41,741 nt of DNA from Pseudomonadota bacterium (GCA_028873535.1 JAGWIJ010000014.1:1-41741); one strand, 5' to 3'. Positions 8,019 to 16,870 are shown, counted from the first letter of the stretch. Numbers and translations: made by a program. The notes: generated from the sequence alone by a model not told the origin.

Positions 8019-9355
8019 GCCCAGTCCGCGCCGCCGCCCGACGCAAACCCGTCCAGGACCATCGCGCCCACCAGCAGCGCCGCCGGCGCCTGCAGCGCCT
8101 GATCGGCGACGGCATCGCCTTCATTCCGACGGCGCCGGAATACCTGCGCAACGCCGATACCCACTTCCCCTTCCGCTTCGACAGCCATTTCTGGTACCTG
8201 ACCGGCTTCGGCGAGCCCGAAGCGGTGCTGGTGCTGATCGGCGGGCGCACGCCGCGCAGCCTGCTGTTCTGCCGCGACCGCGATGCCGAGCGCGAGATCT
8301 GGGACGGCCACCGCTACGGACCGCGCGAGGCGCAGAAGGTGTTCGGCGTCGACGAGGCGCATTCGATCACGCGCCTCGACGCGATGGCGCCCGAGCTGAT
8401 TGCCGGCCAGCGCCGGCTGCTGCATCCGCTGGGCCTGGATGCAGGCTTCGACGTGCGCGTGAACGGCTGGCTGGCGGCGGTGCGCGCCAAGGTGCGCGCG
8501 GGCGTCGCGGCGCCGGGCGAGTTCGCCGACGTGCGCCAGCTGATCGACGGGATGCGCCTGGTCAAGGAGCGCTCCGAAATCACGCTGATGCAGAAGGCGG
8601 CCGACATCTCGGCGCGCGCGCACGTGCGCGCCATGCAGGTCACCCGCCCCGGCATGCACGAATACGAGATCGAAGCGGAACTGCTGCACGAGTTCCGCCG
8701 CAGCGGCGCGCAGTCGCCGGCCTATCCCTCGATCGTGGCCGGCGGTGCCAATGCCTGCGTGCTGCACTATGTCGGCAACGACGCGCCGCTGCGCGACGGC
8801 GATCTGCTGCTGATCGACGCCGGCTGCGAGGTCGACGGCTACGCGGCGGACATCACGCGCACCTTTCCGGTCAATGGCCGCTTCAGCCCGGCCCAGCGCG
8901 ACTGCTACCAGCTGGTGCTGGAGGCGCAGGCGGCGGCGATCCGCGCCGTCAAACCCGGCGCGGCGTTCACGGCCTACCATCAGGCCGCGCTCAAGGTGCT
9001 CGCCCAGGGCATGATCGACCTCAAGCTGCTCAAGGGTCCGCTCGACCGCGTGCTGGAAAGCGGCGACTACCGCCAGTTCTACATGCATCGCACCGGCCAT
9101 TGGCTGGGCCTGGACGTGCACGACGTGGGTACCTACGCCGAACAGGGCAAGCCGCGCCGGCTCACGCCCGGCAACGTGCTGACCGTCGAGCCGGGCCTGT
9201 ACATCCGGCCCGATGCCAAGGTGGCACGCGAATTCTGGAACATCGGCATCCGTATCGAGGACGATGTGCTGGTCACCGCGGACGGTCGCAAGGTGTTGAC
9301 CGCCGCCACCCCGAAGGGCGTCGAGCAGATCGAAGCCCTGATGGCCGACGACTGA
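8015..9355 (+). CDS. pepP: Xaa-Pro aminopeptidase PepP
   Basis: A 446-residue cytosolic M24B metallopeptidase that removes N-terminal residues preceding proline. The N-terminal creatinase-like domain spans about residues 20-170 (IAFIPTAPEYLRNADTHFPFR). The pita-bread catalytic domain carries all five dimetal ligands: D268 (LLIDAG), D279 (AADITRTFP), H362 (TGHWLGLDVHDVG), E392 (TVEPGLY) and E415 (GIRIEDD). It starts at an ATG overlapping the murU stop, with GGAG seven bases before. The order pepP-ubiH-ubiI is a common gammaproteobacterial operon. Length matches E. coli PepP (441). Confidence 0.97.
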   Translation: MSPVRAAARRKPVQDHRAHQQRRRRLQRLIGDGIAFIPTAPEYLRNADTHFPFRFDSHFWYLTGFGEPEAVLVLIGGRTPRSLLFCRDRDAEREIWDGHRYGPREAQKVFGVDEAHSITRLDAMAPELIAGQRRLLHPLGLDAGFDVRVNGWLAAVRAKVRAGVAAPGEFADVRQLIDGMRLVKERSEITLMQKAADISARAHVRAMQVTRPGMHEYEIEAELLHEFRRSGAQSPAYPSIVAGGANACVLHYVGNDAPLRDGDLLLIDAGCEVDGYAADITRTFPVNGRFSPAQRDCYQLVLEAQAAAIRAVKPGAAFTAYHQAALKVLAQGMIDLKLLKGPLDRVLESGDYRQFYMHRTGHWLGLDVHDVGTYAEQGKPRRLTPGNVLTVEPGLYIRPDAKVAREFWNIGIRIEDDVLVTADGRKVLTAATPKGVEQIEALMADD

Positions 9356-9372
9356 AGCCGGGCAGGCCAGAC

Positions 9373-10542
9373 ATGCGACAGCAGCACGGCATCGGCGTGG
9401 TGGGCGGCGGACTGGCCGGCACCTGGCTGGCCGCCACGCTGGCACGCCAGGGCTGGCCGGTGCTGCTGATCGAGGCGCAGCGCCTGACCGACGCCGTGCC
9501 GGCGCAGCGCGATCTGCGCACGCTGGCGCTGTCGATGGCGAGCTGGGCGCAGCTGGGCGCGCTCGGCATCACGCCGGCCGCGCTCGACGCGACGCCGATC
9601 CGGCGCATCCATGTGTCGTATCGCGGCCGGCCGGGGCGGGTCCTGCTCGATGCCGCCGATGGCGGCATCGACAGCTTCGGGCATACCGTGGCTTATGGCC
9701 GGCTGCTGCACGCGTTGCGCGCGGCGCTGGCGGGCCTGGAGCCGCTCGAAGTCGCCGACGGCTGCCAGGTCGAAGCCGTCGCAGGGAGTGCGGTGGCGGC
9801 GCGCGTGCGCTGGCGCGATGCGCGCGGCCAGGCATGCGAGCGCCTGCTCGACCTGGCGGTGATCGCCGATGGCGGCGCGCGGATGGACGGCAGCGCGGAG
9901 CTGTGCTGGACCTATCGCCAGCAGGCGCTGGCCTGCCGGGTCAGCAGCGAGCACCCCTGCGGCGATCTGGCCTTCGAGCGTTTCACCGTCGAAGGCCCGC
10001 TGGCGCTGCTGCCGGCATATCCCGACCATGCGCTGATCTGGACGGCGCCAGCGGCACGCATCGACGCCCTCATGGCGCTGCCCGATGCGCAGTTCCTGGC
10101 CGCCCTGCAGGAATGGTTCGGCGACCGCGCCGGACCCTTCACCGCGTGCACGGCGCGCCAGCGCTACCCGCTGGCGGCACGCTTCGCACTGCACAGCGGT
10201 CAGCGCCGCGTGGTGCGCATCGCCAATGCCGCGCAGACGCTGCATCCGGTGGCGGGCCAGGGATTCAACCTCGGCCTGCGCGATGCCAGCCGTCTGGCCG
10301 CGCTGCTCGGTCCGGCCGATGGCCGCGACCCTGGCGCTGCGCAGCTGCTCGACGCGCAGCGCCGCGCTCGTGGCGGCGACCGCCTGCTGACCAGCGGCAT
10401 CACGCACGCGCTGGCCGAGACCTTTGCGTTGCCGCTGCCCGGACTGGCGCTGGGCAGCGCGCTCGGCTTCGCGCTGCTCGACGGCACGCCGTGGCTGCGG
10501 CGCGGTTTTGCACGCCTGATGGGCGAAGGGCTGGCGACGTGA
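9373..10542 (+). CDS. ubiH: 2-octaprenyl-6-methoxyphenol 4-hydroxylase-type flavoprotein UbiH
   Basis: A 389-residue class A FAD-dependent monooxygenase of ubiquinone biosynthesis. It opens with the dinucleotide-binding GVVGGGLAGTWLAATLA (residues 8-24). The middle DG-type motif reads IADGGARMDG, and the C-terminal FAD ribityl motif is NAAQTLHPVAGQGFNLGLRD, where family members usually have GDAAH/GNAAH. The replacement of the usual G-D by A-N and H by Q in 'ANAAQT' is a small deviation. The ATG at 9373 is 17 bases after the pepP stop. Its paralogue follows with a GTGA overlap. Which ring position each of the two enzymes hydroxylates is inferred from gene order (pepP-ubiH-visC). Confidence 0.88.
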   Translation: MRQQHGIGVVGGGLAGTWLAATLARQGWPVLLIEAQRLTDAVPAQRDLRTLALSMASWAQLGALGITPAALDATPIRRIHVSYRGRPGRVLLDAADGGIDSFGHTVAYGRLLHALRAALAGLEPLEVADGCQVEAVAGSAVAARVRWRDARGQACERLLDLAVIADGGARMDGSAELCWTYRQQALACRVSSEHPCGDLAFERFTVEGPLALLPAYPDHALIWTAPAARIDALMALPDAQFLAALQEWFGDRAGPFTACTARQRYPLAARFALHSGQRRVVRIANAAQTLHPVAGQGFNLGLRDASRLAALLGPADGRDPGAAQLLDAQRRARGGDRLLTSGITHALAETFALPLPGLALGSALGFALLDGTPWLRRGFARLMGEGLAT

Positions 10543-11741
10543 GCGCCAGCGCGCGCGCGGCGCTGCACGACGTGCTGGTGCTGGGTGCCGGCAGCGTCGG
10601 CCTGGCGACCGCGTTGATGCTGGCGCGCCAAGGGCTGGACGTGCGCGTGATCGACCGGCGGCCGCCGCAGCCCTGGCTGCCGCCACCGGGTTTCGACACG
10701 CGCGTCTACGCGCTCAATCCGGCCGTGCGGCGCCGGCTGCAGGCGCTCGGGGTGTGGGACGCGCTGGATGCGCAGCGCATCGGTGTGATCGCGGCGATGG
10801 AAGTCCATGGCGATGCCGGCGGACGGCTGCATTTCGGTGACGGCCGGCAGCCGCTGGCGCACGTGGTCGAAGGTGGCGCGCTGCAGACCGCGCTGGTGGC
10901 GGCGCTGGATGCGCGCGGCGGTCGCGGCTGGTGGCGCGCCGGTGAGCCGGCGGGCGTGCGCATCGACGCCCAGGCGGCGTGGCTGGACTGTGCCGCGGCC
11001 GGCACGCCGGGCGCGCGCCTGCTGGTCGGCGCGGACGGCGCGCGTTCCTGGCTGCGCCAGGCGCTGGGCTGGCCTGAGCAGGTACGCGACTATCAGCGCC
11101 AGGGCGTGGTGGCCAATTTCCGCTGCGCGCGCCCGCACGGCAAGGTGGCGCGCCAGTGGTTCTGCGCAGGCGAGGTGATCGCCCTGCTGCCGCTCGGTGG
11201 CAACCACGTCTCGCTGGTATGGTCGGCGCACGACGCCCTGGCCGGCACCCTGGTGGCGGGCGCACCCGGCGACTGCGCGCGCGCGCTGGCTGGCCGGATC
11301 GGCGAGCCACTCGGCGCGCTGGAGGAAATCAGCGCGCCGCAGGCCTTTCCGCTGCGCCTGGTGCGCGTCCCCAGGATCAGCGACGCGCGCGTCGCGCTGG
11401 TCGGCGACGCGGCGCATGGCGTGCATCCGCTGGCCGGCCAGGGCCTGAACCTGGGGCTGGCCGATGCCGCCTGCCTGGCCGACGTGCTGGCGGCACGCGG
11501 TGACGGTCCCGATCCCGGCGATGCCGCCCTGCTGCGGCGCTATGCGCGCCAGCGCGCCGAGCCCACGTTCGCCATGCAGTCGGTCACCGATGGCCTGCAT
11601 CGTCTGTTCGACGCACCCGGGCCGCTGGCGCGCCTGCTGCGCAACCGCGGCCTCGATCTGGTCGACCGGATTTCCTTGCTCAAAACCTTGCTCGCGGCCG
11701 GTGCGGCGGGCCAGGATCCGGATCTTTCTTCCAATGCCTGA
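10539..11741 (+). CDS. ubiI: UbiI/VisC-family FAD-dependent ubiquinone hydroxylase
   Basis: A 400-residue second flavoprotein monooxygenase of the UbiH/UbiI/UbiF family, likely introducing the C5 hydroxyl of the quinone ring. Motifs: VLVLGAGSVGLATALMLARQG near residue 12, LVGADGARSWLR in the middle, and LVGDAAHGVHPLAGQGLNLG (around 288-307), a canonical FAD motif unlike the altered one in the upstream UbiH. GTG start at 10539 overlaps the ubiH stop (GTGA). The VisC name follows gene order; substrate position cannot be decided from sequence alone. Confidence 0.85.
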   Translation: MSASARAALHDVLVLGAGSVGLATALMLARQGLDVRVIDRRPPQPWLPPPGFDTRVYALNPAVRRRLQALGVWDALDAQRIGVIAAMEVHGDAGGRLHFGDGRQPLAHVVEGGALQTALVAALDARGGRGWWRAGEPAGVRIDAQAAWLDCAAAGTPGARLLVGADGARSWLRQALGWPEQVRDYQRQGVVANFRCARPHGKVARQWFCAGEVIALLPLGGNHVSLVWSAHDALAGTLVAGAPGDCARALAGRIGEPLGALEEISAPQAFPLRLVRVPRISDARVALVGDAAHGVHPLAGQGLNLGLADAACLADVLAARGDGPDPGDAALLRRYARQRAEPTFAMQSVTDGLHRLFDAPGPLARLLRNRGLDLVDRISLLKTLLAAGAAGQDPDLSSNA

Positions 11742-11767
11742 CTCCAACCGTCTTTGAGGATGCCATC

Positions 11768-12601
11768 ATGAACTTCCGCCCCATGTTCCTTCAGTTGCTG
11801 GTCGCCGCGCTGTGCGTGTCGGCCTGCGTAGCGCGTGGCGGGGACGGCAGTGCCACCCCGAACGCCGCGGCGACGGCGGCAGGTGCCACGGCACACGACG
11901 GCAGCCGTCCCGTCACCGCAGCCGACAAGCCGCGCCTGGCGGCGATCGGCAAACTGGTCGAGGAGCGGCTGAGCGGCTCCAGCGACGGCGGTACCAGCGT
12001 GCATGTGACCAGCGTAAGGCCGATGGCGATGCTGGGCCTGTACGAGGTGGTGACCAGCGACAACAAGCTGGTCTACACCGACGACAAGGTCGACTACATC
12101 ATCTCGGGACACATCTACGACCTGGCCAACATGAGCGACCTGACCGGTGAGCGGCTCGAACAGATCAATGCCATCGCCCTCGATGCGCTGCCGCTCGATC
12201 TGGCGATCAAGACCGTCAAGGGCAATGGCAAACGGCGCATGGCGGTCTTCTCGGACACCGACTGCCCGTTCTGCCGCAAACTCGAGAACGAGATGGCCAA
12301 CATCACCGACGTGACCGTCTACACCTTCCTGTTCCCGATCCAGTCGCTGCACCCCAGCGCGCCCGACCACACGCGCCGCATCTGGTGCGCCAGCGACCGC
12401 CTGCAGGCCTGGAACGACTACTGGAAGAGCAACACCCTGCCCGAGGCGCGCGACTGCGACACCAGCGCGCTGGATCGCATCCTCAAACTCGGCGCCGACC
12501 ACCACATCAACGGCACGCCCACGCTGATCTTTGCCGATGGCCACGTGATCCCGGGCGCGATGCCCGCCGCCCAGCTCGAAAAGAGCCTGGGTCCGCGCTG
12601 A
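11768..12601 (+). CDS. dsbC: DsbC-like thiol:disulfide isomerase, possible lipoprotein
   Basis: A 277-residue exported thioredoxin-fold isomerase that reshuffles wrong disulfides in periplasmic proteins. The N-terminal dimerisation domain covers about 55-130 (LGLYEVVTSDNKLVYTDDKVDYIISG). The catalytic domain has the active site CPFC (166-169; E. coli has CGYC) and the cis-proline loop GTPT (249-252, Pro251). A second cysteine pair, C207 and C230, may form the structural disulfide. The signal sequence ends in VSAC (Cys20), which fits a lipobox, so the protein may be lipid-anchored; otherwise it is a normal secreted form. GAGG lies eight bases before the ATG. It is the last gene of the plus-strand run, converging on mltA. 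Confidence 0.9.
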   Translation: MNFRPMFLQLLVAALCVSACVARGGDGSATPNAAATAAGATAHDGSRPVTAADKPRLAAIGKLVEERLSGSSDGGTSVHVTSVRPMAMLGLYEVVTSDNKLVYTDDKVDYIISGHIYDLANMSDLTGERLEQINAIALDALPLDLAIKTVKGNGKRRMAVFSDTDCPFCRKLENEMANITDVTVYTFLFPIQSLHPSAPDHTRRIWCASDRLQAWNDYWKSNTLPEARDCDTSALDRILKLGADHHINGTPTLIFADGHVIPGAMPAAQLEKSLGPR

Positions 12602-12621
12602 ACGCGCAGGCGCGCATTCAG
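12598..12621. terminator. Shared stop-codon hairpin between dsbC and mltA
   Basis: CTGAACGCGC (12598-12607) pairs with GCGCATTCAG (12612-12621) across an AGGC loop with a single C-A mismatch. The left arm contains the dsbC TGA and the right arm the mltA stop (TCA read on plus). It is compact and symmetric, so it could act for both strands, but it has no T-tract. Confidence 0.55.
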
Positions 12622-13952
12622 GGCTGACCGGGCGCGGCCGGCAGTGGCTGCCCGGCCAGCGGCGCCGGTGCCGTCGGCGCGTCGGGCAGCACGGCGCCGC
12701 CGTCGGCATGGGTGCCGGGCGGGAGCAGCACCCACAGGCGCAGCTTCTGGCGCATGCGGCCGGCCTGTGCGAGCGCGTCGTCGCCCTGGCCCCAGTAGAA
12801 GTCGACGCGCACGGCGCCGTTGATGGCGCCACCGGTGTCCTGCGCCATGGCAATGCGGCGCAGGGGCTGCTGGGTCATCGGCAGCGTGGTATCGACGAAC
12901 ACCGGCGCGCCCAGTGGCACGATGCGCGCATCGACGGCGACGGCACCTTCGGCGACCAGCGGCACGCCAAGGCTGCCGAGCGGTCCCGGCAGATCGCCGG
13001 CGACTTCACGGAAGAACACATAGCTGGGATCGAGCTGCAGCATCTGCGCCACCTTGTCCGGATGCGCACGCGCCCAGGCCTTGATGCCCTGCAGACTGGC
13101 TTGCGCCACGCTGAGCTCGCCGCGCTCGATCAGGGCACGTGCCACCGAACGGAAGGGCTGCCCGTTCTGGTCGGCATAGCCGACGTGCATGCCGCCGCCC
13201 TCGGCGAGTTCGACCCGGCCGGAACCCTGGATCTGCAGGAAGAACACCTCGACCGGATCGTCGATCCACACCAGCTCGCGGCCCTGCAAGGCCGCCGGCG
13301 GACTCTGATCGATCTCGCCACGGCTGTAGTAAGGCACCACGCGATTGCCGTCGAGCCGGGCACGCACGCGGCGGCCGCGCAGTTCGGGCACCACGCTGGC
13401 GAGGTCGACGGTGAGCAGATCGTCGGGCCGCGTATACAGGGGATAGCGGTAGGTGCTGCCGGGCGTGCGGCTGCCGTGCAGCACCGGCTCGTAATAGCCG
13501 GTGGCCAGGCCTTCGGTCTGGCCGTCGCCGGCGACCGCCTGCCAGGGTTGCAGGTGCACGCGCATGAAGGCCAGCCGGCCCGCTGCATCGGGCATTTCCG
13601 GCAGCGCCTGGGCATCCTGGCACAGGTCCGACCACACCGGATCGGCACGCAACACGCCGCAGCCGGTCAGCATGGCCTGCCAGGCAGCAGGCGTGGCCGC
13701 CGCTTCGTCCAGGCCTTTGAGATCGCTCCAATCGGCCGGCCGCAGCTTGCCACGCGGCACTGGCGCCGGCCCCGCTGTCTCGGCGCCGGGCTCGGGACAA
13801 CTGCAGTTGCAGGGATTGGCGTTTTCGGTCGCCAGCACCGGGAGTGCGGGCAGGGTCAGCGCCAGCATCGCGAGCGACGCCTGCAGCAGGGTAGAATGCG
13901 AGGTTTGGCGCCCGTTGCCGCCTCGCGGGGGCGTAGGGGAGTGGCTGCTCAT
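12618..13952 (-). CDS. mltA: Membrane-bound lytic murein transglycosylase A (MltA)
   Basis: A 444-residue murein hydrolase that cleaves MurNAc-GlcNAc bonds with formation of 1,6-anhydroMurNAc, feeding the recycling pathway that AmgK and MurU complete. MltA domain: GYYEPVLHGSRTPGSTYRYPLY (about 152-173) and VFFLQIQGSGRVEL. The 3D-type domain contains the catalytic aspartate in AMAQDTGGAINGAVRVDFYWG (D372). The N terminus has a hydrophobic signal (LAMLALTLPALPVLA) after a 20-residue polar leader. I see no clear lipobox, unlike E. coli MltA; instead the mature start has the odd cluster NPCNCSC. The ATG at 13952 has AGGA eight bases upstream and shares CATG with the divergent small gene; longer frames to 14042 would run through that gene. 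Confidence 0.94.
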   Translation of the reverse strand: MSSHSPTPPRGGNGRQTSHSTLLQASLAMLALTLPALPVLATENANPCNCSCPEPGAETAGPAPVPRGKLRPADWSDLKGLDEAAATPAAWQAMLTGCGVLRADPVWSDLCQDAQALPEMPDAAGRLAFMRVHLQPWQAVAGDGQTEGLATGYYEPVLHGSRTPGSTYRYPLYTRPDDLLTVDLASVVPELRGRRVRARLDGNRVVPYYSRGEIDQSPPAALQGRELVWIDDPVEVFFLQIQGSGRVELAEGGGMHVGYADQNGQPFRSVARALIERGELSVAQASLQGIKAWARAHPDKVAQMLQLDPSYVFFREVAGDLPGPLGSLGVPLVAEGAVAVDARIVPLGAPVFVDTTLPMTQQPLRRIAMAQDTGGAINGAVRVDFYWGQGDDALAQAGRMRQKLRLWVLLPPGTHADGGAVLPDAPTAPAPLAGQPLPAAPGQP

Positions 13953-14061
13953 GGAATGGATCCTGTTGGAAGCCGGGCTGGCCTTGTGCCTGGCAATCTT
14001 CATCGTGTGGTGGACCTTGCCGCGCGAAGGCCGCGACCGCAAGCGGCCGCCCGGCCCCTGA
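13951..14061 (+). CDS. 36-residue single-span membrane protein
   Basis: A small open frame beginning MEWILLEAGLALCLAIF, with one hydrophobic span (about residues 4-22), and ending in a strongly basic tail (REGRDRKRPPGP). This predicts N-out or short-hairpin insertion with the C terminus in the cytoplasm. AGGGGAG lies ten bases before the ATG, a good ribosome site. The ATG overlaps the oppositely oriented mltA ATG in a single CATG, so the two genes are back to back with no gap. Its stop is in the left arm of a hairpin shared with apaG. I do not recognise the protein. Good codon structure, a plausible ribosome site and membrane topology support a real gene. Confidence 0.6.
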   Translation: MEWILLEAGLALCLAIFIVWWTLPREGRDRKRPPGP

Positions 14062-14088
14062 GCTGCGCGCGGTGCTGCGCGCGCCTCA
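14059..14088. terminator. Shared stop-codon hairpin between the 36-residue gene and apaG
   Basis: TGAGCTGCGCGC (14059-14070) faces GCGCGCGCCTCA (14077-14088) around a short loop; the outer four base pairs are TGAG/CTCA and the inner ones GCGCGC/GCGCGC, with an imperfect join. Both TGA stops of the convergent genes are in the arms. No T-tract. Confidence 0.45.
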
Positions 14089-14469
14089 GTGCAGCACCCT
14101 GGGCACGCTCAGCACGAAGGCCGGGATAGCGGCCTCGAAGCGGGTGCCGTCGGCGCCCTGCATCTGGTAGCTTCCGCTCATGGTACCCACCGGCGTCGCG
14201 ATCGCAGAGCCGCTGCTGTACTGGAAGCTCTCGCCGGGCTGCAGGGTGGGCTGTTCGCCGACCACGCCCATGCCGCGCACTTCCTGAACGCGCGAATTGG
14301 CATCGGTGATGATCCAGTGGCGGCTGATCAGCTGTGCGCTCTCCTCACCGGTGTTGGTGATGGTGATGGTGTAGGCGAACACGTAGCGCTCATCTGCCTC
14401 GTCGGACTGTTCCGGCAGATAATGCGAAACTGCCTGCACCGTAATTCGAAATCGAGAGGATCCAGTCAT
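14086..14469 (-). CDS. apaG: ApaG (Co2+/Mg2+ efflux-associated, FN3-like) protein
   Basis: A 127-residue single-domain protein of the ApaG/DUF525 family with an immunoglobulin/fibronectin-III-like fold. Visible signatures are [39 protein letters not shown] and [20 protein letters not shown]. In E. coli it is linked to Co/Mg resistance and sits with rsmA and apaH; here it stands alone, about 13 kb from rsmA, divergent from rpe with a 51-base gap. The ATG at 14469 gives the family length. The biochemical role is unresolved in the family. Confidence 0.95.
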   Translation of the reverse strand: MTGSSRFRITVQAVSHYLPEQSDEADERYVFAYTITITNTGEESAQLISRHWIITDANSRVQEVRGMGVVGEQPTLQPGESFQYSSGSAIATPVGTMSGSYQMQGADGTRFEAAIPAFVLSVPRVLH

Positions 14470-14520
14470 GTCTGCATTGCACACCAAAGCGCCGGTCGGC
14501 AGCAAGCACGGAGTCGTGTC

Positions 14521-15186
14521 GTGAGGCCGGTGCGGATCGCACCCAGCCTGCTGTCGGCCGACTTCGCGCGTCTCGGCGAGGAGGTGCGCAACGTGGTCGC
14601 GGCCGGTGCCGACATCATCCACTTCGACGTGATGGACAACCATTACGTTCCCAACCTGACCATCGGCCCGATGGTGTGCGCCGCAATCCGTCCCCACACC
14701 ACGGCGCCGATCGACGTGCACCTGATGGTCAGGCCGGTGGACCGCATCATTCCCGACTTCGCCAAGGCTGGCGCCAACATCATCAGCTTCCATCCGGAAG
14801 CCTCCGATCACGTCGACCGCACGCTGGCGCTGATCCGTGACCACGGTTGCCGGGCCGGGCTGGTGCTCAACCCGGCCACGCCGCTGCATGTGCTCGATCA
14901 CGTCATGGAGCGCCTCGACCTGATCCTGCTGATGTCGGTCAACCCGGGCTTCGGCGGCCAGTCCTTCATCCCGGAGACGCTGCGCAAGCTGCGCCTGGTG
15001 CGCGAGCGCATCGACGCCAGCGGCCGCGACATCTGGCTGGAGGTGGACGGCGGCGTCAAGGCCGACAACATCGCCGGGATCGCGCGCGCCGGCGCAGACA
15101 CCTTCGTGGCCGGCTCGGCGATCTTCGGCCAGGCCGACTACCACGACGTGATCGGCCGCATGCGCGCGGCCGTGGCGGCAGGCTGA
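14521..15186 (+). CDS. rpe: Ribulose-phosphate 3-epimerase
   Basis: A 221-residue TIM-barrel enzyme that interconverts ribulose-5-phosphate and xylulose-5-phosphate in the pentose phosphate pathway. Motifs: [16 protein letters not shown] at the N terminus, the metal site [43 protein letters not shown] and the C-terminal VDGGVKADN and [11 protein letters not shown] at 14521 follows GGAG by seven bases; another GTG three codons later is possible. trpE starts 13 bases after the stop, the rpe-(gph)-trpE linkage common in proteobacteria but here without gph. Confidence 0.96.
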   Translation: MRPVRIAPSLLSADFARLGEEVRNVVAAGADIIHFDVMDNHYVPNLTIGPMVCAAIRPHTTAPIDVHLMVRPVDRIIPDFAKAGANIISFHPEASDHVDRTLALIRDHGCRAGLVLNPATPLHVLDHVMERLDLILLMSVNPGFGGQSFIPETLRKLRLVRERIDASGRDIWLEVDGGVKADNIAGIARAGADTFVAGSAIFGQADYHDVIGRMRAAVAAG

Positions 15187-15199
15187 GGATCCGGGCACG

Positions 15200-16663
15200 A
15201 TGGAACAGTCGCAATTCGACGCGCTGGCGCAGGCCGGCTACAACCTGATCCCGCTGGTGCTCGAGACGCTGGCGGACCTGGATACGCCGCTATCGCTCTA
15301 CCTCAAACTGGCGGCCCAGCCGTGGTCCTACCTGCTCGAGTCGGTGCAGGGCGGCGAACGCTTCGGCCGCTATTCCTTCATCGGCCTGCCGGCGCGCACG
15401 CGCATGGAGGTGCGCGGCCTGCAGGTGCGCCTGATCGACCAGGGACAGCTCATCGACGACCGCGAAGTGCCCGATCCCCTCGAGCACGTGCGGCAATGGC
15501 TGCACAGCTTCCGCGCGGCACCGCTGGCGGATTTCCCGCGCTTCTGCGGCGGCCTGGTCGGCTACTTCGGCCACGACTGCGTGCGCTACATGGAAAAGCG
15601 CCTGGCACACGGCTGGAAGCAGGGCGGCGCCGACACGCCGGATATCCTGATGCTGCTGTCGACCGAACTGGTGGTGCTCGACAACCTGTCGGGCAAGCTG
15701 CGCCTGGTGGTGTATGCCGATCCCGCCGAAGCGGGCAGCCGCGAGGCGGGCCTGGCGAGGCTGGATGCCCTGCGCCGCTCGCTGTCGGCACCGTTCGCGA
15801 TCCCGGCCACGCCGCCGGTGGACAATGCGCCGGCAGTATCGGACGTGGGGCGCGCAGCCTTCGAGGCCATGGTGGTGCGCGCCAAGGACTACATCCAGGA
15901 AGGCGACATCATGCAGGTGGTACTGAGCCAGCGCATGCGGCGGCCCTTCCACGCTGCGCCGATGTCGCTCTACCGCGCGCTGCGCACCCTGAATCCCTCG
16001 CCCTACATGTTCTACTACGACTTCGACCGCTTCCAGGTGGTCGGTGCCTCGCCCGAGATCCTGGTGCGCCTGCAGGACGGCAAGGTGACGCTGCGTCCGA
16101 TCGCCGGCACGCGTCCGCGCGGCAGGACGCGCGAGCAGGACGAGGCGCTGGCCAGCGAACTGCTGGCCGACCCGAAGGAGCGTGCCGAGCACGTGATGCT
16201 GATCGATCTGGGCCGCAACGATGTCGGCCGCATCGCGCAGCCGGGCAGCGTCAAGCTCACCGAGAACATGGTGATCGAACGCTACTCGCATGTGATGCAC
16301 ATCGTGTCCAATGTGGACGGGAACTTGCGCGCCGGCCTCGACGCCATCGACGTGCTGCGTGCCACCTTCCCGGCCGGCACCCTGAGCGGCGCCGCCAAGG
16401 TGCGCGCCCTCGAGATCATCGACGAACTCGAGACCAGCCGGCGTGGTGTCTACGGCGGCGCGGTGGGCTACCTGGGCTTCAACGGCGACATGGACCTGGC
16501 CATCGCGATCCGCACCGGCGTGGTCCAGGACGGCGAACTGCACGTGCAGGCGGGCGCCGGCATCGTGGCCGACTCGGTACCGGAATCCGAATGGCAGGAG
16601 ACGGTCAACAAGTCGAAAGCGCTGCTGTCGGCCGCCGACATGGCGAGTCGAGGTCTGGTGTAA
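15200..16663 (+). CDS. trpE: Anthranilate synthase component I
   Basis: A 487-residue large subunit that aminates chorismate and eliminates pyruvate to form anthranilate, the first step of tryptophan synthesis. The N-terminal regulatory part has YLLESVQGGERFGRYSFIG (about 45-63), in which LLES is the tryptophan-feedback motif. The chorismate-binding domain spans about 215-475, including IRPIAGTRPRGRT-type sequence (LRPIAGTRPRGRTREQD), DLGRNDVGRIA, GTLSGAAKVRALEIIDELE and RRGVYGGAVGYLGFNG. GAGGA precedes the ATG. Its glutaminase partner, trpG, is not adjacent but 3.5 kb downstream after three unrelated genes. Confidence 0.97.
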   Translation: MEQSQFDALAQAGYNLIPLVLETLADLDTPLSLYLKLAAQPWSYLLESVQGGERFGRYSFIGLPARTRMEVRGLQVRLIDQGQLIDDREVPDPLEHVRQWLHSFRAAPLADFPRFCGGLVGYFGHDCVRYMEKRLAHGWKQGGADTPDILMLLSTELVVLDNLSGKLRLVVYADPAEAGSREAGLARLDALRRSLSAPFAIPATPPVDNAPAVSDVGRAAFEAMVVRAKDYIQEGDIMQVVLSQRMRRPFHAAPMSLYRALRTLNPSPYMFYYDFDRFQVVGASPEILVRLQDGKVTLRPIAGTRPRGRTREQDEALASELLADPKERAEHVMLIDLGRNDVGRIAQPGSVKLTENMVIERYSHVMHIVSNVDGNLRAGLDAIDVLRATFPAGTLSGAAKVRALEIIDELETSRRGVYGGAVGYLGFNGDMDLAIAIRTGVVQDGELHVQAGAGIVADSVPESEWQETVNKSKALLSAADMASRGLV

Positions 16664-16870
16664 GACTGCAGCGCAACAAGACAAACAGCGTTTCATGGTG
16701 AAAAATGCCTGAAACCTGAGACGCGCCGACAGGTTCGCCTAGCAGGCCCCAAGAGCCATCTTCAACCATCGACAGGGACCACAGAGTCCCGTCGTGCCGC
16801 AATCCGCACCGCAAGGGACGCAAAACCTGGCCGGAAAAGCGCGCACGACAGCCTGAGGAGCACCAGCACA
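16664..16870. other. Intergenic region between trpE and the lipoprotein hydrolase
   Basis: About 207 bases without a gene. It holds a small hairpin, GGGAC (16775-16779) and GTCCC (16786-16790) with a six-base loop, not followed by Ts. GAGGAGC at about 16855-16861 is a good ribosome site for the next ATG. I see no convincing -10/-35 pair. Confidence 0.4.

Noticed and set aside
13892..13897. TAGAAT as -10 of a promoter for the 36-residue gene
   Set aside because: No -35-like hexamer lies at a workable distance; retained only as a weak possibility.
12708..14129. 473-residue plus-strand open frame opposite mltA
   Set aside because: MltA catalytic motifs are on the minus strand; the plus frame has no family signatures and runs through the small gene and apaG end.
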